Positions 14,946-22,991 of a DNA stretch of 49,951 bases are shown here, piece by piece (position 1 is the stretch's first letter; every line of letters starts with the position of its first letter). The notes beneath the pieces were generated by a model, which made no database searches, had not been told where the DNA came from, and saw only the letters and a program-made list of their open reading frames with translations. This DNA is from Neobacillus drentensis NBRC 102427 (GTDB taxonomy: Bacteria > Bacillota > Bacilli > Bacillales > Cytobacillaceae). The translations under genes and the position numbers were made by a program. Location of the stretch: contig NZ_BCUX01000035.1 in the NCBI RefSeq assembly GCF_001591445.1, positions 1-49,951 of the forward strand, read 5' to 3'.

Positions 14946-15840
14946 TTTCTAAAGAGATGGACTCGACTTTAGTTTTAGGCATTTTAACATTCCCCGTCAT
15001 AATTCCACCTAAAATAAGAACAACTCCGAGCCATTGTGACAGGCTTACGTCCTCGGCTAGGACAAGTGATGACAAAATAACAGCAACGGGGAGTTCTGAG
15101 GCTGTTAATATGGTTCCAAGTCCTGGGCCGATATGCTTCATTCCTATTGAAAATAAAAGCGGCGGCAAGGCTACTCCAAATAACCCAAGGAACAATCCAT
15201 ACGGTGCTACTCCCATTAAAACGGGTAAATGGATTAAATCCGTTGGCGTGAAAAACAAGAAAACAGTAATCAGACCACCAGTGGAGAGCAGAGCGCTTTT
15301 CTGTACAGGAGGTGTATCTTTTTCCACCGATCCGCTAACAAAGATGAGAGCGGTATACGTTAATGCAGAAAGCAGTCCCCAAACTGTCCCCCGCCATGAT
15401 ATTTCGACGCCACCTTCAGCAATAACGCCTGCTGCTAGAATGGAGCCAATGATTAGAATACCAATCGAAACTATTTTCCCGTTGCTTGGTATTTTTTTAT
15501 AAACAATCCACTCAAAAAAAGTGCCAATCCATACAAATTGAAATAAAAAGATGATCGCAAGTGAAGCATCAAGAGTTTGCAGTGACTGATAATAAAATAC
15601 ACCTGTTAAACCAAGTGGGATTCCTGATAAAAGTAATTTACCTATTTTAGATAGCGTCAGTTTTTTCTTTTTCGAAAAAAGAGCGACCACCCATATGAGC
15701 AGGGTCCCAAGTAAGTATTGAGATCCTGTTACCTGTGTCACGGTAAAACCGGCCGAGTAAGCAAGCTTTACAAAGGTTGATAATACTCCGTAACAGCATC
15801 CTCCTAAAAAAACGATGAGTGCGTACTGCCAAATTTTCAT
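14926..15840 (-). CDS. EamA/DMT family transporter under a leader terminator
   Basis: This 304-residue, ten-helix protein has two EamA repeats (helices such as YALIVFLGGCCYGVLSTFV and SILAAGVIAEGGVEI visible) and is a probable metabolite or amino-acid exporter of the cytoplasmic membrane. The ATG at 15840 is preceded by AAAGGAG on the minus strand. The gene has its own promoter at 15969-15997, and its leader contains a complete intrinsic terminator 24 nt before the start codon, so expression is probably controlled by antitermination or a ligand-sensing RNA. The substrate is unknown, and the leader may hint at it once identified. Confidence 0.87.
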   Translation of the reverse strand: MKIWQYALIVFLGGCCYGVLSTFVKLAYSAGFTVTQVTGSQYLLGTLLIWVVALFSKKKKLTLSKIGKLLLSGIPLGLTGVFYYQSLQTLDASLAIIFLFQFVWIGTFFEWIVYKKIPSNGKIVSIGILIIGSILAAGVIAEGGVEISWRGTVWGLLSALTYTALIFVSGSVEKDTPPVQKSALLSTGGLITVFLFFTPTDLIHLPVLMGVAPYGLFLGLFGVALPPLLFSIGMKHIGPGLGTILTASELPVAVILSSLVLAEDVSLSQWLGVVLILGGIMTGNVKMPKTKVESISLESKNIGI

Positions 15841-15863
15841 TTTTTCTACTCCTTTCAGTCCAT

Positions 15864-15902
15864 AAAAAAAGCCACACAGCTCTCATGTGAAAGCTGTGTG
15901 GC
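15864..15902 (-). terminator. Leader terminator (attenuator) of the EamA gene
   Basis: GCCACACAGCT (15871-15881) is perfectly complementary to AGCTGTGTGGC (15892-15902). On the minus strand the hairpin is followed at once by T7 (15864-15870) and then, 9 nt later, the AAAGGAG of the transporter gene. On the plus strand no T-tract follows, so orientation is clear. Confidence 0.75.
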
Positions 15903-15903
15903 G

Positions 15904-15962
15904 AAAATAGAGATACCTCTAGAAAAGTCCACGAACAAATAAATTTTGATATTTAATTTAAC
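15904..15962 (-). ncRNA. Putative sensory leader upstream of the EamA gene
   Basis: The roughly 60 nt between the predicted transcription start and the terminator contain a short hairpin TAGAG-GTAT-CTCTA (15908-15921) and an upstream GTGG that could pair with CCAC in the terminator's first arm. I recognise no known riboswitch core (no preQ1, guanidine, purine or SAM signature). It could be a small unknown riboswitch or a protein-binding site. Confidence 0.3.
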
Positions 15963-15968
15963 TTTGTT

Positions 15969-15997
15969 ACTTTAAAACAAATGAAAATGAATGTCAA
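15969..15997 (-). promoter_or_regulatory. Sigma-A promoter of the EamA gene
   Basis: On the minus strand TTGACA (15992-15997) and TAAAGT (15969-15974) are separated by 17 bp. The -35 is a perfect consensus and the -10 matches four of six. The predicted start near 15962 gives a leader of about 120 nt. Confidence 0.6.
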
Positions 15998-16011
15998 TGA
16001 AAATTTCTCTC

Positions 16012-16044
16012 AAAATAGATCGTCCCTATTGAACGGTCTATTTT
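16012..16044. repeat. Inverted repeat behind the EamA promoter
   Basis: AAAATAGA-T-CGT pairs with ACG-G-TCTATTTT around an 9-nt loop. It sits 15 bp upstream of the -35 box of the minus-strand promoter. It may be an operator, or a terminator for a transcript that I cannot identify. Confidence 0.4.
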
Positions 16045-16100
16045 GTTATGCCTTCCTAAAAGCCATACCTTCCTTTGTTATAAACATGAATAACGTAAAT

Positions 16101-16131
16101 TGTATGAAATGGATGATTTCAATTCATATTA
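16101..16131 (+). promoter_or_regulatory. Sigma-G-type promoter before vanW
   Basis: CATATTA (16125-16131) fits the sigma-G -10 consensus CATnnTA; TGTATG (16101-16106) 18 bp upstream is a partial -35. Forespore expression would agree with the germination genes that follow. Confidence 0.4.
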
Positions 16132-16153
16132 AATGAAAGGAGGCATCAAGGAA

Positions 16154-17056
16154 ATGAATTTTACTTGGTTATTTGGGCTATTATTATTATCTCAGCAAGT
16201 GAATATGCCAGACGGTTTATTAATCACTAACAACGGGCACCCTTTATCGGTTGTTAATTGTACTGATTTATCGATTAACTTACCTGGTCTACCTATTATT
16301 AATACAGAAAAATTAAATAAATGTATGGATCAAATTGATAAACATGTTTCGAAAATGCCTAAAAATGCAATGAAAGATGAGTCCGGAAAAATTATACCCG
16401 AACAAGTTGGTAATCGCTTATATCGTCAAAGGTTTACAGAAAAAGTTTTTTCTTATTATTTTAACAATGGTTCGTCTAAAATAGAGGTCCCCTTACTTTC
16501 CATTTATCCTAGAGTTGACAGTGAATTACTTGGAAATATCCAAAATGAAAAAATTGGAAAATATGTAACATCCTTCAACGCGTCTAACAAAGGACGAACC
16601 AATAACATTTATCTTGCAACAGAGGCTATTAATAATTTTGTTCTTTTCCCAGGTGAAATATTTTCCTTCAATAAAGTTGTTGGAAAAAGAACAGCAGGAA
16701 AAGGATACTTGCCTGCACCTGTGATCCTAAGAGGAGAATTAGCAAAAGATATTGGCGGTGGAATCTGTCAGGTATCATCTACCCTATTTAATGCAGTAGA
16801 TAATGCCGGATTAGAAGTTACTCAGCGTTCCTCACACAGCAAAAAGGTAACATACATTCCACCTGGGCGGGATGCCACCGTTAGTTGGAATGGACCAGAT
16901 TTTGTTTTTAAAAATAAATACAATCAACCAATTCTAATACAATCAAAAACAGAAGGAAACAAGTTAACCATCGAGATATATTCTTCAGATGTCATTAACT
17001 ATATTCCTAAAAAAGTGCCACACCTTCCTTATGATCAAAATCACCTACCCAAGTAA
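16154..17056 (+). CDS. VanW family protein (YoaR-like)
   Basis: This 300-residue protein has a hydrophobic N-terminus (WLFGLLLLS) resembling a weak signal or anchor, a variable middle, and the C-terminal VanW domain (about 140-270) with FSFNKVVGKRTAGKGYLPAP and the hallmark DIGGGICQVSSTLFNAV. The domain's biochemical role is unsettled; members are linked to cell wall and spores. ATG 16154 is chosen because AAAGGAGG at 16136 stands 10 nt away; an ATG at 16133 overlaps that site. It precedes the gerA operon, but two hairpins and a T-tract separate them, so it is probably a neighbouring sporulation gene, not part of the same transcript. Confidence 0.85.
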   Translation: MNFTWLFGLLLLSQQVNMPDGLLITNNGHPLSVVNCTDLSINLPGLPIINTEKLNKCMDQIDKHVSKMPKNAMKDESGKIIPEQVGNRLYRQRFTEKVFSYYFNNGSSKIEVPLLSIYPRVDSELLGNIQNEKIGKYVTSFNASNKGRTNNIYLATEAINNFVLFPGEIFSFNKVVGKRTAGKGYLPAPVILRGELAKDIGGGICQVSSTLFNAVDNAGLEVTQRSSHSKKVTYIPPGRDATVSWNGPDFVFKNKYNQPILIQSKTEGNKLTIEIYSSDVINYIPKKVPHLPYDQNHLPK

Positions 17057-17100
17057 AGTTACTTGGGTCAATCTTCATATAATAAAGTAAGATTGTTTTT
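17047..17100 (+). terminator. Double hairpin terminator after vanW
   Basis: ACCCAAGTAA-AG-TTACTTGGGT (17047-17068) overlaps the stop codon. A second hairpin, CAATCTT (17070-17076) with AAGATTG (17089-17095), is followed by five T. The second has the classical terminator form. Confidence 0.7.
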
Positions 17101-17162
17101 ATCTTTTGCACATAAAGGCCCCTAAAACTGGAAAACTATATAAAAGTTGGGGGTGGTTTAAA

Positions 17163-18704
17163 TTGAAGAAAAGAATCGTCAAGACGCTTTTTAAGAAATT
17201 CAATACAGAACCACAATTTCAGGAACAGTCCAATACAAAGGATATTGAACGAAAAAAACAAGATATTAGCAGCAATTATGATCAAAATATACAGACATTT
17301 AAGTCCATGTTCAGTGTGCCTAAAAATACGGATATCAAAGTTCGCGAGTTTACCATCCGTGCACTCAATCGCCGTGCCTTTATTATTTTCATCAGTACAA
17401 TGGTTGACGTACAAAGAATTCAGGAAAGCATAGTGGAACCGCTGCTTGAAAATGAGCTGACTACAGGGAAAATAAGAGATATCGTTTCATTCCCAATCGA
17501 AAGTACAGCCACCATTATTGGGGAGATTACGGAATTTATAACTGGCGGGATGACGGCACTTTTTATAGATGGAGATAACCAATGCCATTTATTTGAAACA
17601 ACCAATATTCCCGGACGTTCCATAGAGAAGTCAGATAATGAAGTGATTGTAAAAGGGGCAAAGGAAGCCTTTAACGAAAGAGTCATTGATAATATTGCCT
17701 TACTCCGTAAAAAAATAAAAAACGAAAATCTGATCGTGGAGTCTCAGGTTATTTCAAAGCGATCAAGAAACGATGTATTTCTTGTCTATCAAAAGGATCT
17801 TGCAAATGATGAACTACTTCAAACCATAATAGATAAGTTAACTTCGCTTGATACCGATAGGATTCTCGATTTAAGTATCCTGGAGCAATATTTAGAAGAA
17901 CGACCATGGTCGCTATTTCCAACAATACTATATACCGAACGTCCTGACCGTGCCGCCTCATTCATTGAGGAGGGTCACATTGTTATACTCATGTCCAATT
18001 CACCAAGCTGCTTGATCCTGCCGGCAACCTTTTGGTCCTTAATGCATTCACCGGAGGATCATTACTTGCGTGTACCGTATGGTAATTTTATTCGGTTATT
18101 GCGACTACTTGCTTTTATTGTCGCTGTTTTTTCCTCTTCTTTTTATATTGCAATCACAAACTATCATGTAGGAATGATTCCACCAGATTTGTTAATGGCG
18201 TTCGCAGGAACGAGGGAACGAGTTCCTTTTCCATCCATTATTGAAATCTTTATGATGGAATTAGCTTTTGAATTGATTCGGGAAGCTGGATTACGTGTGC
18301 CATCCCCTATTGGTCCAACCATCGGGATTGTAGGTGCCTTAATTCTAGGTCAAGCTGCCGTTCAAGCGAATATCATTAGCCCAATTGTCATTATTGTCAT
18401 TGCCTTAAGTGGCTTGAGCTCATTTATTATTAGTGACTTAAGCATGAATTTTGCGGTTCGCATCACACGCCTTTTGTTAATACTTTCGGCAGGTTTTCTA
18501 GGCGTTTATGGGTTGACTGCCTTTTGTATGGCCATTCTCTTTTATTTAGTTTCAATAAAGTCATTTGGGACACCTTACTTTGCTCCGATGACACCGCATT
18601 TCTTCTCTTCAAAGGATCTTATAGTTCGTCATCTTCCAATAAAAGAAAGGTTTCGCCCTGGTTACTTAAAACCAAAGGATATGGTTAAACAAAGAAAGGA
18701 ATAA
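17163..18704 (+). CDS. gerA: GerA family spore germinant receptor, A subunit
   Basis: This 513-residue protein has a long hydrophilic N-terminal domain (about 1-300) followed by five or six membrane segments starting near FIRLLRLLAFIVAVFSSSFYIAI, with the family motif LMAFAGTRERVPFPSIIEI and PSPIGPTIGIVGALILGQAAV. It is the A subunit of an inner-membrane receptor that senses nutrients in dormant spores. TTG 17163 is used as start, 7 nt behind GGGGGTGG; a farther TTG at 17106 would lengthen the N-terminus without ribosome binding site. Operon gerA-gerB-gerC-D subunit, with 6-nt and overlapping junctions. Germinant cannot be predicted; gene name is generic. Confidence 0.92.
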   Translation: MKKRIVKTLFKKFNTEPQFQEQSNTKDIERKKQDISSNYDQNIQTFKSMFSVPKNTDIKVREFTIRALNRRAFIIFISTMVDVQRIQESIVEPLLENELTTGKIRDIVSFPIESTATIIGEITEFITGGMTALFIDGDNQCHLFETTNIPGRSIEKSDNEVIVKGAKEAFNERVIDNIALLRKKIKNENLIVESQVISKRSRNDVFLVYQKDLANDELLQTIIDKLTSLDTDRILDLSILEQYLEERPWSLFPTILYTERPDRAASFIEEGHIVILMSNSPSCLILPATFWSLMHSPEDHYLRVPYGNFIRLLRLLAFIVAVFSSSFYIAITNYHVGMIPPDLLMAFAGTRERVPFPSIIEIFMMELAFELIREAGLRVPSPIGPTIGIVGALILGQAAVQANIISPIVIIVIALSGLSSFIISDLSMNFAVRITRLLLILSAGFLGVYGLTAFCMAILFYLVSIKSFGTPYFAPMTPHFFSSKDLIVRHLPIKERFRPGYLKPKDMVKQRKE

Positions 18705-18710
18705 AAATAT

Positions 18711-19820
18711 ATGAAGCAGCAGCTTGGAAAACTTGGCCTTCGTGAATATATTTCCATAGCTATTTTAATGGTAGGTGCAAAGGCGACGGAAGATACACCA
18801 ATCCATCTATTTAGTAAAGTACAGAACGCATCATGGATGATTCCGATCCTATCAGCAGGGATATTTTTTATTCCGCTCTTTTTATTACTAAAAACCATGA
18901 CGCTGTTCCAAGACAAAGATTTATTTTCCGTTATTCAAAAATTGCTTGGAAAATACCTTGGTTTTATGGTATGCCTGCTTATCTTTTTGATTAGTTCCTA
19001 TGCCATTTCGTTTGATACAAGGTCCTATGCAAATATTATCCGAACGTTTTATTTTACAACCACACCGAATCTCATTATCTATGCCCTCTTAATGGTCGTT
19101 TGCACATATGGTGCTAGAAAAGGGATCCAGCATATCGGCTCGGTTGCTTACCTTGTCATTTACCTGTCCGTGTTCTCTTTGTGGTTTGCTTTAGTTTTAT
19201 GTACTCAAAAAAGTACATTTCAAGCTATATTTCCAATCTGGGGCCCTGGTAAATTAGAAATTTTGAAGCAAAGCTCTCAAAAGTTGACTCTTTTTGCTGA
19301 CTTTTTTCTGTTTACCATGTTGATTCCATTTCTTACATCCATTAAACAATATAAAAAAGGTACGTGGTTTGCCTTTGTATATGTCAGTCTCCAAATTAGT
19401 GTGGCAATTCTTATTTACATATGTTTGTTTGATGTAGGTATGGACGGATTAGCTTATCCGTTCCATACAGCTATTCGTTTTATTTCAATTGGTTCCTTCC
19501 TGCCAAATGTTGAAATCATCTTTTTTGTCACATGGTTAATGTCTGCTTTTATTCGCTTTACTGCATTTCTCTATCTAAATAGCCTTATGTTCGGTCACCT
19601 TTTTAAAATAAAAGACTTTGAATACGTCATTCCATCACTTGCGACCATTTATTTATTGATTGGAAGTATACCTGAAGCAGCAGTTAATGCGAGCACAGAA
19701 TTCAAAGCGTTATCCCTAAATATATCCGGTCCTGCGTTTGCTGCGATTTCGATCATTTTATGGTTAGCGGCACTGTTAAAAGGAGAATTTAAACGTGAAA
19801 AAAACAGGAACAGTATGTAA
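18711..19820 (+). CDS. gerB: GerB family spore germinant receptor, B subunit (APC-type permease)
   Basis: This 369-residue integral membrane protein has about ten helices and belongs to the endospore APC family. It begins LGLREYISIAILMVGAKATEDTP and shows the helices FLGFMVCLLIFLISSYAI and YLVIYLSVFSLWFALVL. In known receptors the B subunit binds the germinant. The ATG follows GAAAGGA at 18695-18701. The 3' end overlaps gerC by 26 nt, indicating translational coupling. No frameshift or missing segment is seen. Confidence 0.93.
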   Translation: MKQQLGKLGLREYISIAILMVGAKATEDTPIHLFSKVQNASWMIPILSAGIFFIPLFLLLKTMTLFQDKDLFSVIQKLLGKYLGFMVCLLIFLISSYAISFDTRSYANIIRTFYFTTTPNLIIYALLMVVCTYGARKGIQHIGSVAYLVIYLSVFSLWFALVLCTQKSTFQAIFPIWGPGKLEILKQSSQKLTLFADFFLFTMLIPFLTSIKQYKKGTWFAFVYVSLQISVAILIYICLFDVGMDGLAYPFHTAIRFISIGSFLPNVEIIFFVTWLMSAFIRFTAFLYLNSLMFGHLFKIKDFEYVIPSLATIYLLIGSIPEAAVNASTEFKALSLNISGPAFAAISIILWLAALLKGEFKREKNRNSM

Positions 19821-21033
19821 TTTATTAATGTTTCTATTTATTGTTTGCCTATTAACAGGCTGTTGGGATAAAGAGGAATTGGAAGATAAAGCCTATGTGA
19901 TTGGGTTGGGAATTGATCATTCAAATCATAAAGGACAAATAAAAGTGACGTTGTTACTTGCTAATCCTGAAGTTGGGAGTATGCAAGGCGGCGGTGGTTC
20001 GACAGAAAAGCCTAGAGAAATCATCACTTTTGATGCTAATGATTTCATTGCAGCGAAAGGGACGGCCAATGCGATTATTTCACGCAATATTAGTTACGAA
20101 TTATTAAAAATCATTGTTGTTTCGGAGGAATACGCAAAAGGCTCCGGTTTTCTTACGACTGTTTCCGATGTTCAAAAGGATAAAGAGATTCGACTTGATG
20201 GTCATTTAGCGGTATCGAAAGAAAATGCAAGTGAGTTTTTTTTGAAAAATCGTCCAAAAATGGAAACAAGACCACATAAGTACTTTCAATATATGATTAA
20301 TCATGGGATTGAAAATGGTTTGATTCCAGATTCGACCTTATTTCGTTTTTTTAACACAACCTATAGAGAGACTGAACTCTATTTGGCGATGTACGTATCC
20401 GCCGAAAAGAATAAGCATCCTAAAGTACAACGGGAAGATGAATACATGGCGGGTCAAGTGAATGCAACTGGTGAGCTTGATGATACCCAATTTATGGGCG
20501 CAGCGGTTTTCAGGAATGGCGTGATGATTGGGAAACTCAACGGTCAAGAAACACGTATAGTTAATATTCTTGATGATACCACGAATATCAAAGATATATT
20601 GATCGATTTACCAGATCCTTTTTCGAATAAAAAGAAACAGATCTCGGCTAGAATCTTAAAAACAAAAAGTAATAAAGTAAAAATGAACGTGAAGAGTGCC
20701 AGGTTAAAGATTGATATCACAGTACCTTTAAAGATTGAAATTATGTCAAACCCATCCATGGTCGACTTTGCGGAGAAGAAGAACCAACATATAGTAAAAA
20801 GACAAATAATTAATCATCTCAAAAAAGTAAATGAAAAGTTTTTTAAAAAAACCCAAACGAAATTAAAAGGTGTACCATATCCCTTATCCATGTATGCACG
20901 AAGGTATTTTGGAACCATTCAGGAATATAAAAAATTCAATTGGCGAAAATCGTACGTAAATGCTGATATACGTGTGCACCCCAATATTCAAATTATTGAT
21001 TATGGGAAACAAACAAAATCACTGAAAAGGTAG
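19795..21033 (+). CDS. gerC: Ger(x)C family germinant receptor lipoprotein, C subunit
   Basis: This 412-residue lipoprotein has a signal peptide (LLMFLFIVCLLTGCW) and the lipidation Cys at about 23, followed by the typical WDKEELEDKAYVIGLGIDH start of mature GerC proteins. Three domains follow, ending with the RRYFGTIQEYKKFNWRKSY region conserved in the family. It sits on the outer face of the spore inner membrane with the A and B subunits. The start is GTG 19795 behind AAAAGGAG, inside the gerB coding sequence. It is followed after 9 nt by a small D-subunit-like gene. Confidence 0.93.
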   Translation: MKKTGTVCNLLMFLFIVCLLTGCWDKEELEDKAYVIGLGIDHSNHKGQIKVTLLLANPEVGSMQGGGGSTEKPREIITFDANDFIAAKGTANAIISRNISYELLKIIVVSEEYAKGSGFLTTVSDVQKDKEIRLDGHLAVSKENASEFFLKNRPKMETRPHKYFQYMINHGIENGLIPDSTLFRFFNTTYRETELYLAMYVSAEKNKHPKVQREDEYMAGQVNATGELDDTQFMGAAVFRNGVMIGKLNGQETRIVNILDDTTNIKDILIDLPDPFSNKKKQISARILKTKSNKVKMNVKSARLKIDITVPLKIEIMSNPSMVDFAEKKNQHIVKRQIINHLKKVNEKFFKKTQTKLKGVPYPLSMYARRYFGTIQEYKKFNWRKSYVNADIRVHPNIQIIDYGKQTKSLKR

Positions 21034-21042
21034 GGTAGAAGG

Positions 21043-21198
21043 ATGGGTCTTTTTATTTATGTTAGTCTATTTAGTATTATTGCCTATACTTTTGGATTGG
21101 CTGTCTCCTTATGGAAGGGCAAACAAAAGATGAGTGCAGTGGCCGTTTTATTCCTAACCCTTTGTATAGTCATCCTGCCTTTCTTCTCGATATTATAA
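21043..21198 (+). CDS. gerD-like: Two-helix membrane peptide, probable germinant receptor D subunit
   Basis: This 51-residue protein starts MGLFIYVSLFSIIAYTFGLA. It has two hydrophobic helices (about 3-22 and 32-50) linked by a short basic loop WKGKQKM. It begins 9 nt after the gerC stop with AGAAGG just before the ATG. Known D subunits of Bacillus germinant receptors are similarly short, have two transmembrane segments and are encoded in or next to ger operons, where they modulate receptor activity. Position, size and topology agree; sequence homology is not confirmed. The symbol is descriptive and does not mean the GerD lipoprotein. Confidence 0.75.
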   Translation: MGLFIYVSLFSIIAYTFGLAVSLWKGKQKMSAVAVLFLTLCIVILPFFSIL

Positions 21199-21201
21199 AC
21201 T

Positions 21202-21226
21202 GCGAACGGTGTCAGGCACCGTTCGC
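21202..21226. repeat. TCAGG-core hairpin, copy 1
   Basis: GCGAACGGTG (21202-21211), loop TCAGG, CACCGTTCGC (21217-21226): perfect arms. The inner GGTG-TCAGG-CACC core recurs at 43615-43666 (twice, inverted) and 49896-49918, with different outer arms. It follows the ger operon by 3 bp. There is no T-tract. Confidence 0.85.
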
Positions 21227-21239
21227 AATTCGCTGATTG

Positions 21240-21376
21240 TAAGTAATAGATATATATTTAAGGGAGCATCTGGTGCTCTTCCTAAGGTACCGGCTCCGCC
21301 TACGCCTAATACCATGATAGCCACGCGTGCTATCCCCTCTAACATGTACTATAACGCTTGATTATTAATAAATTAT
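21240..21376. repeat. Long structured direct repeat, copy 1 (3' of xylB)
   Basis: 137 bp, nearly identical to 24128-24274. Internal pairings conserved in both copies are GAGCA with TGCTC, GGTA with TACC, and GATAGC-CACGCGT-GCTATC. Differences from copy 2 include two insertions (2 and 8 bp) that fall outside paired segments, as expected of a structured RNA or DNA element, not a reading frame. On the minus strand it forms the 3' untranslated region of xylB. Confidence 0.85.
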
Positions 21377-21396
21377 TACCTTGATATTAATATTAG

Positions 21397-22902
21397 TTAA
21401 CTTTCCACGTTTCTAAGATCAAATAGCTGATGATTGATCGCAACGGTATGCGGATAGACATCTTTGTACACCTGATAGAATTCTTTATAGCGCTGAACAT
21501 TTTCTGGTTTTGGTTCATAGACTTTATCGGCTTTTATGAACAACTCTGCACATTCTTGAAGAGAAGAGAACCAATTCAACCCGGCTGCAGCAATCATTGC
21601 GGCCCCCATACCTGGTCCTTGTTCATTTTGCTGCTTTACGACTCTTGCATTAAAGACATCGGCTTGAATTTGCAACCATAATTCACTCTTCGCACCGCCG
21701 CCAATCGAAATGACGGTGTCGATGGTCTTGCCATAGTTGCGGAAGATTTCGACACTCTCATTAATCGAGAAAACAATTCCTTCCATAACCGCCCGAGTAA
21801 AGTCACCTTTTTGGTGAGAGCCATCAATTCCAGTAAAAGTTCCTCTGATTTTTGCATCCGCATAGGGAGTGCGTTCACCAACCAAGAAGGGAGTGAAAAT
21901 CAGTCCATTTGCTCCGATTGTTGATTGGGCGGCCTCGTCTAGCAGACTGTCGAATGATTGATCCTTGGCGAAGGTGTCCTTAAACCAAGTTAAGCTATAA
22001 CCGGCTGCAAGGGTGACGCCCATCGTATAGTAGGAGTCCTTTTTTCCATGATTGAAAAGATGAACCTTCCCACCGTAGTTTTTATTTTTATCGTTCTCAT
22101 AGGAAAGGAACACACCGGATGTTCCGATACTGCAAAGGGCTGTTCCTTCGGATAAAATACCTGCTCCAATCGCACCGCAGGCATTGTCAGCTCCGCCTGC
22201 AAACACTTTTGTTGCTGAAGATAAACCAGTAAGTTCTGCAATCTCTGGTAAAAGCGTTCCGACGTAGTCCTCAGTTTCCACTAATGGAGGACAAATGGTG
22301 GAAGGGATTTCGAACGTCCGGAGGATATCGGCGCTCCACGACTTGTTAACGATATCTAACATCAGCGTACCAGCGGCATCTGAGTAATCCATGTTTATTT
22401 TTCCCGTTAAACGATAGCGGAGATAATCCTTTGGAAGTAGAAATACGTTTGTCTTTTCTAGATTTTCAGGTTCATTCTCTTTTACCCAAAGAATCTTTGG
22501 AAAAGTAAAGCCCTCTAGCGCAGGATTCTTGGTAATTTCAAGCAGCTTGCCGCCTAATTGCTGATCTATTTTTTTACATTGTGGCGTGGTTCGGGTGTCA
22601 TTCCATAGAATCGCATTTCTAATTACTTGATGATTTTCATCGAGTAAAACTAACCCATGCATTTGGCCGGAAAAACTAATTCCCTCAATAGCATCAGGGG
22701 GTATGTTTGATTCAGTTGCCAACTGTTGTAAGGCAGCGATAGTTTTTTCAACCCAATCTTCAGGATCTTGTTCGCTATACCCGGGCTGCTGTTGGATTAA
22801 CGGATAGTCTTTTGAAACTGAATAATTGACGATGCCTTCTTGGTCAACGAGTAGCACTTTAACGGAGCTAGTCCCTAAATCTACTCCAATTACATATTTC
22901 AT
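21397..22902 (-). CDS. xylB: Xylulokinase
   Basis: This 501-residue FGGY-family sugar kinase uses ATP to convert D-xylulose to xylulose 5-phosphate in the cytoplasm, feeding the pentose phosphate pathway. It starts MKYVIGVDLGTSSVKVLLVD with the phosphate-1 loop; GQMHGLVLLD, WNDTRT and the FGGY-type signature region PFLVGERTPYAD are present, and the length fits XylB. The ribosome binding site is GTGAGGGAA. No xylA or xylR is in the window. The only transporter upstream is a broken sugar porter, so the xylose locus appears to be decaying or rearranged. xylB itself looks intact. Confidence 0.92.
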   Translation of the reverse strand: MKYVIGVDLGTSSVKVLLVDQEGIVNYSVSKDYPLIQQQPGYSEQDPEDWVEKTIAALQQLATESNIPPDAIEGISFSGQMHGLVLLDENHQVIRNAILWNDTRTTPQCKKIDQQLGGKLLEITKNPALEGFTFPKILWVKENEPENLEKTNVFLLPKDYLRYRLTGKINMDYSDAAGTLMLDIVNKSWSADILRTFEIPSTICPPLVETEDYVGTLLPEIAELTGLSSATKVFAGGADNACGAIGAGILSEGTALCSIGTSGVFLSYENDKNKNYGGKVHLFNHGKKDSYYTMGVTLAAGYSLTWFKDTFAKDQSFDSLLDEAAQSTIGANGLIFTPFLVGERTPYADAKIRGTFTGIDGSHQKGDFTRAVMEGIVFSINESVEIFRNYGKTIDTVISIGGGAKSELWLQIQADVFNARVVKQQNEQGPGMGAAMIAAAGLNWFSSLQECAELFIKADKVYEPKPENVQRYKEFYQVYKDVYPHTVAINHQLFDLRNVES

Positions 22903-22946
22903 AATGATTCCCTCACTTTTTTATTAAATTTTGCCTTCTATAAACA

Positions 22947-22981
22947 AACGCCATCCTTCATTTTTTACAAAGGATAGCGTC
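22947..22981 (-). terminator. Intercistronic hairpin between the broken porter and xylB
   Basis: ACGC-C-ATCCTT (22942-22952 region) pairs with AAGGAT-A-GCGT (near 22970-22980), and the minus strand continues TTTGTTTAT. It would reduce read-through from the porter pseudogene into xylB. Confidence 0.5.
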
Positions 22982-22991
22982 TAATACTAAT

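Noticed and set aside
14936..15502. 188-codon plus-strand frame opposite the second EamA gene
   Set aside because: The minus-strand frame is a clear ten-helix transporter with promoter and ribosome binding site; the opposite frame is Pro/Ser-rich shadow sequence.
17106..17162. TTG start 57 bp upstream for GerA
   Set aside because: No ribosome binding site; the TTG at 17163 follows GGGGGTGG at 7 nt.
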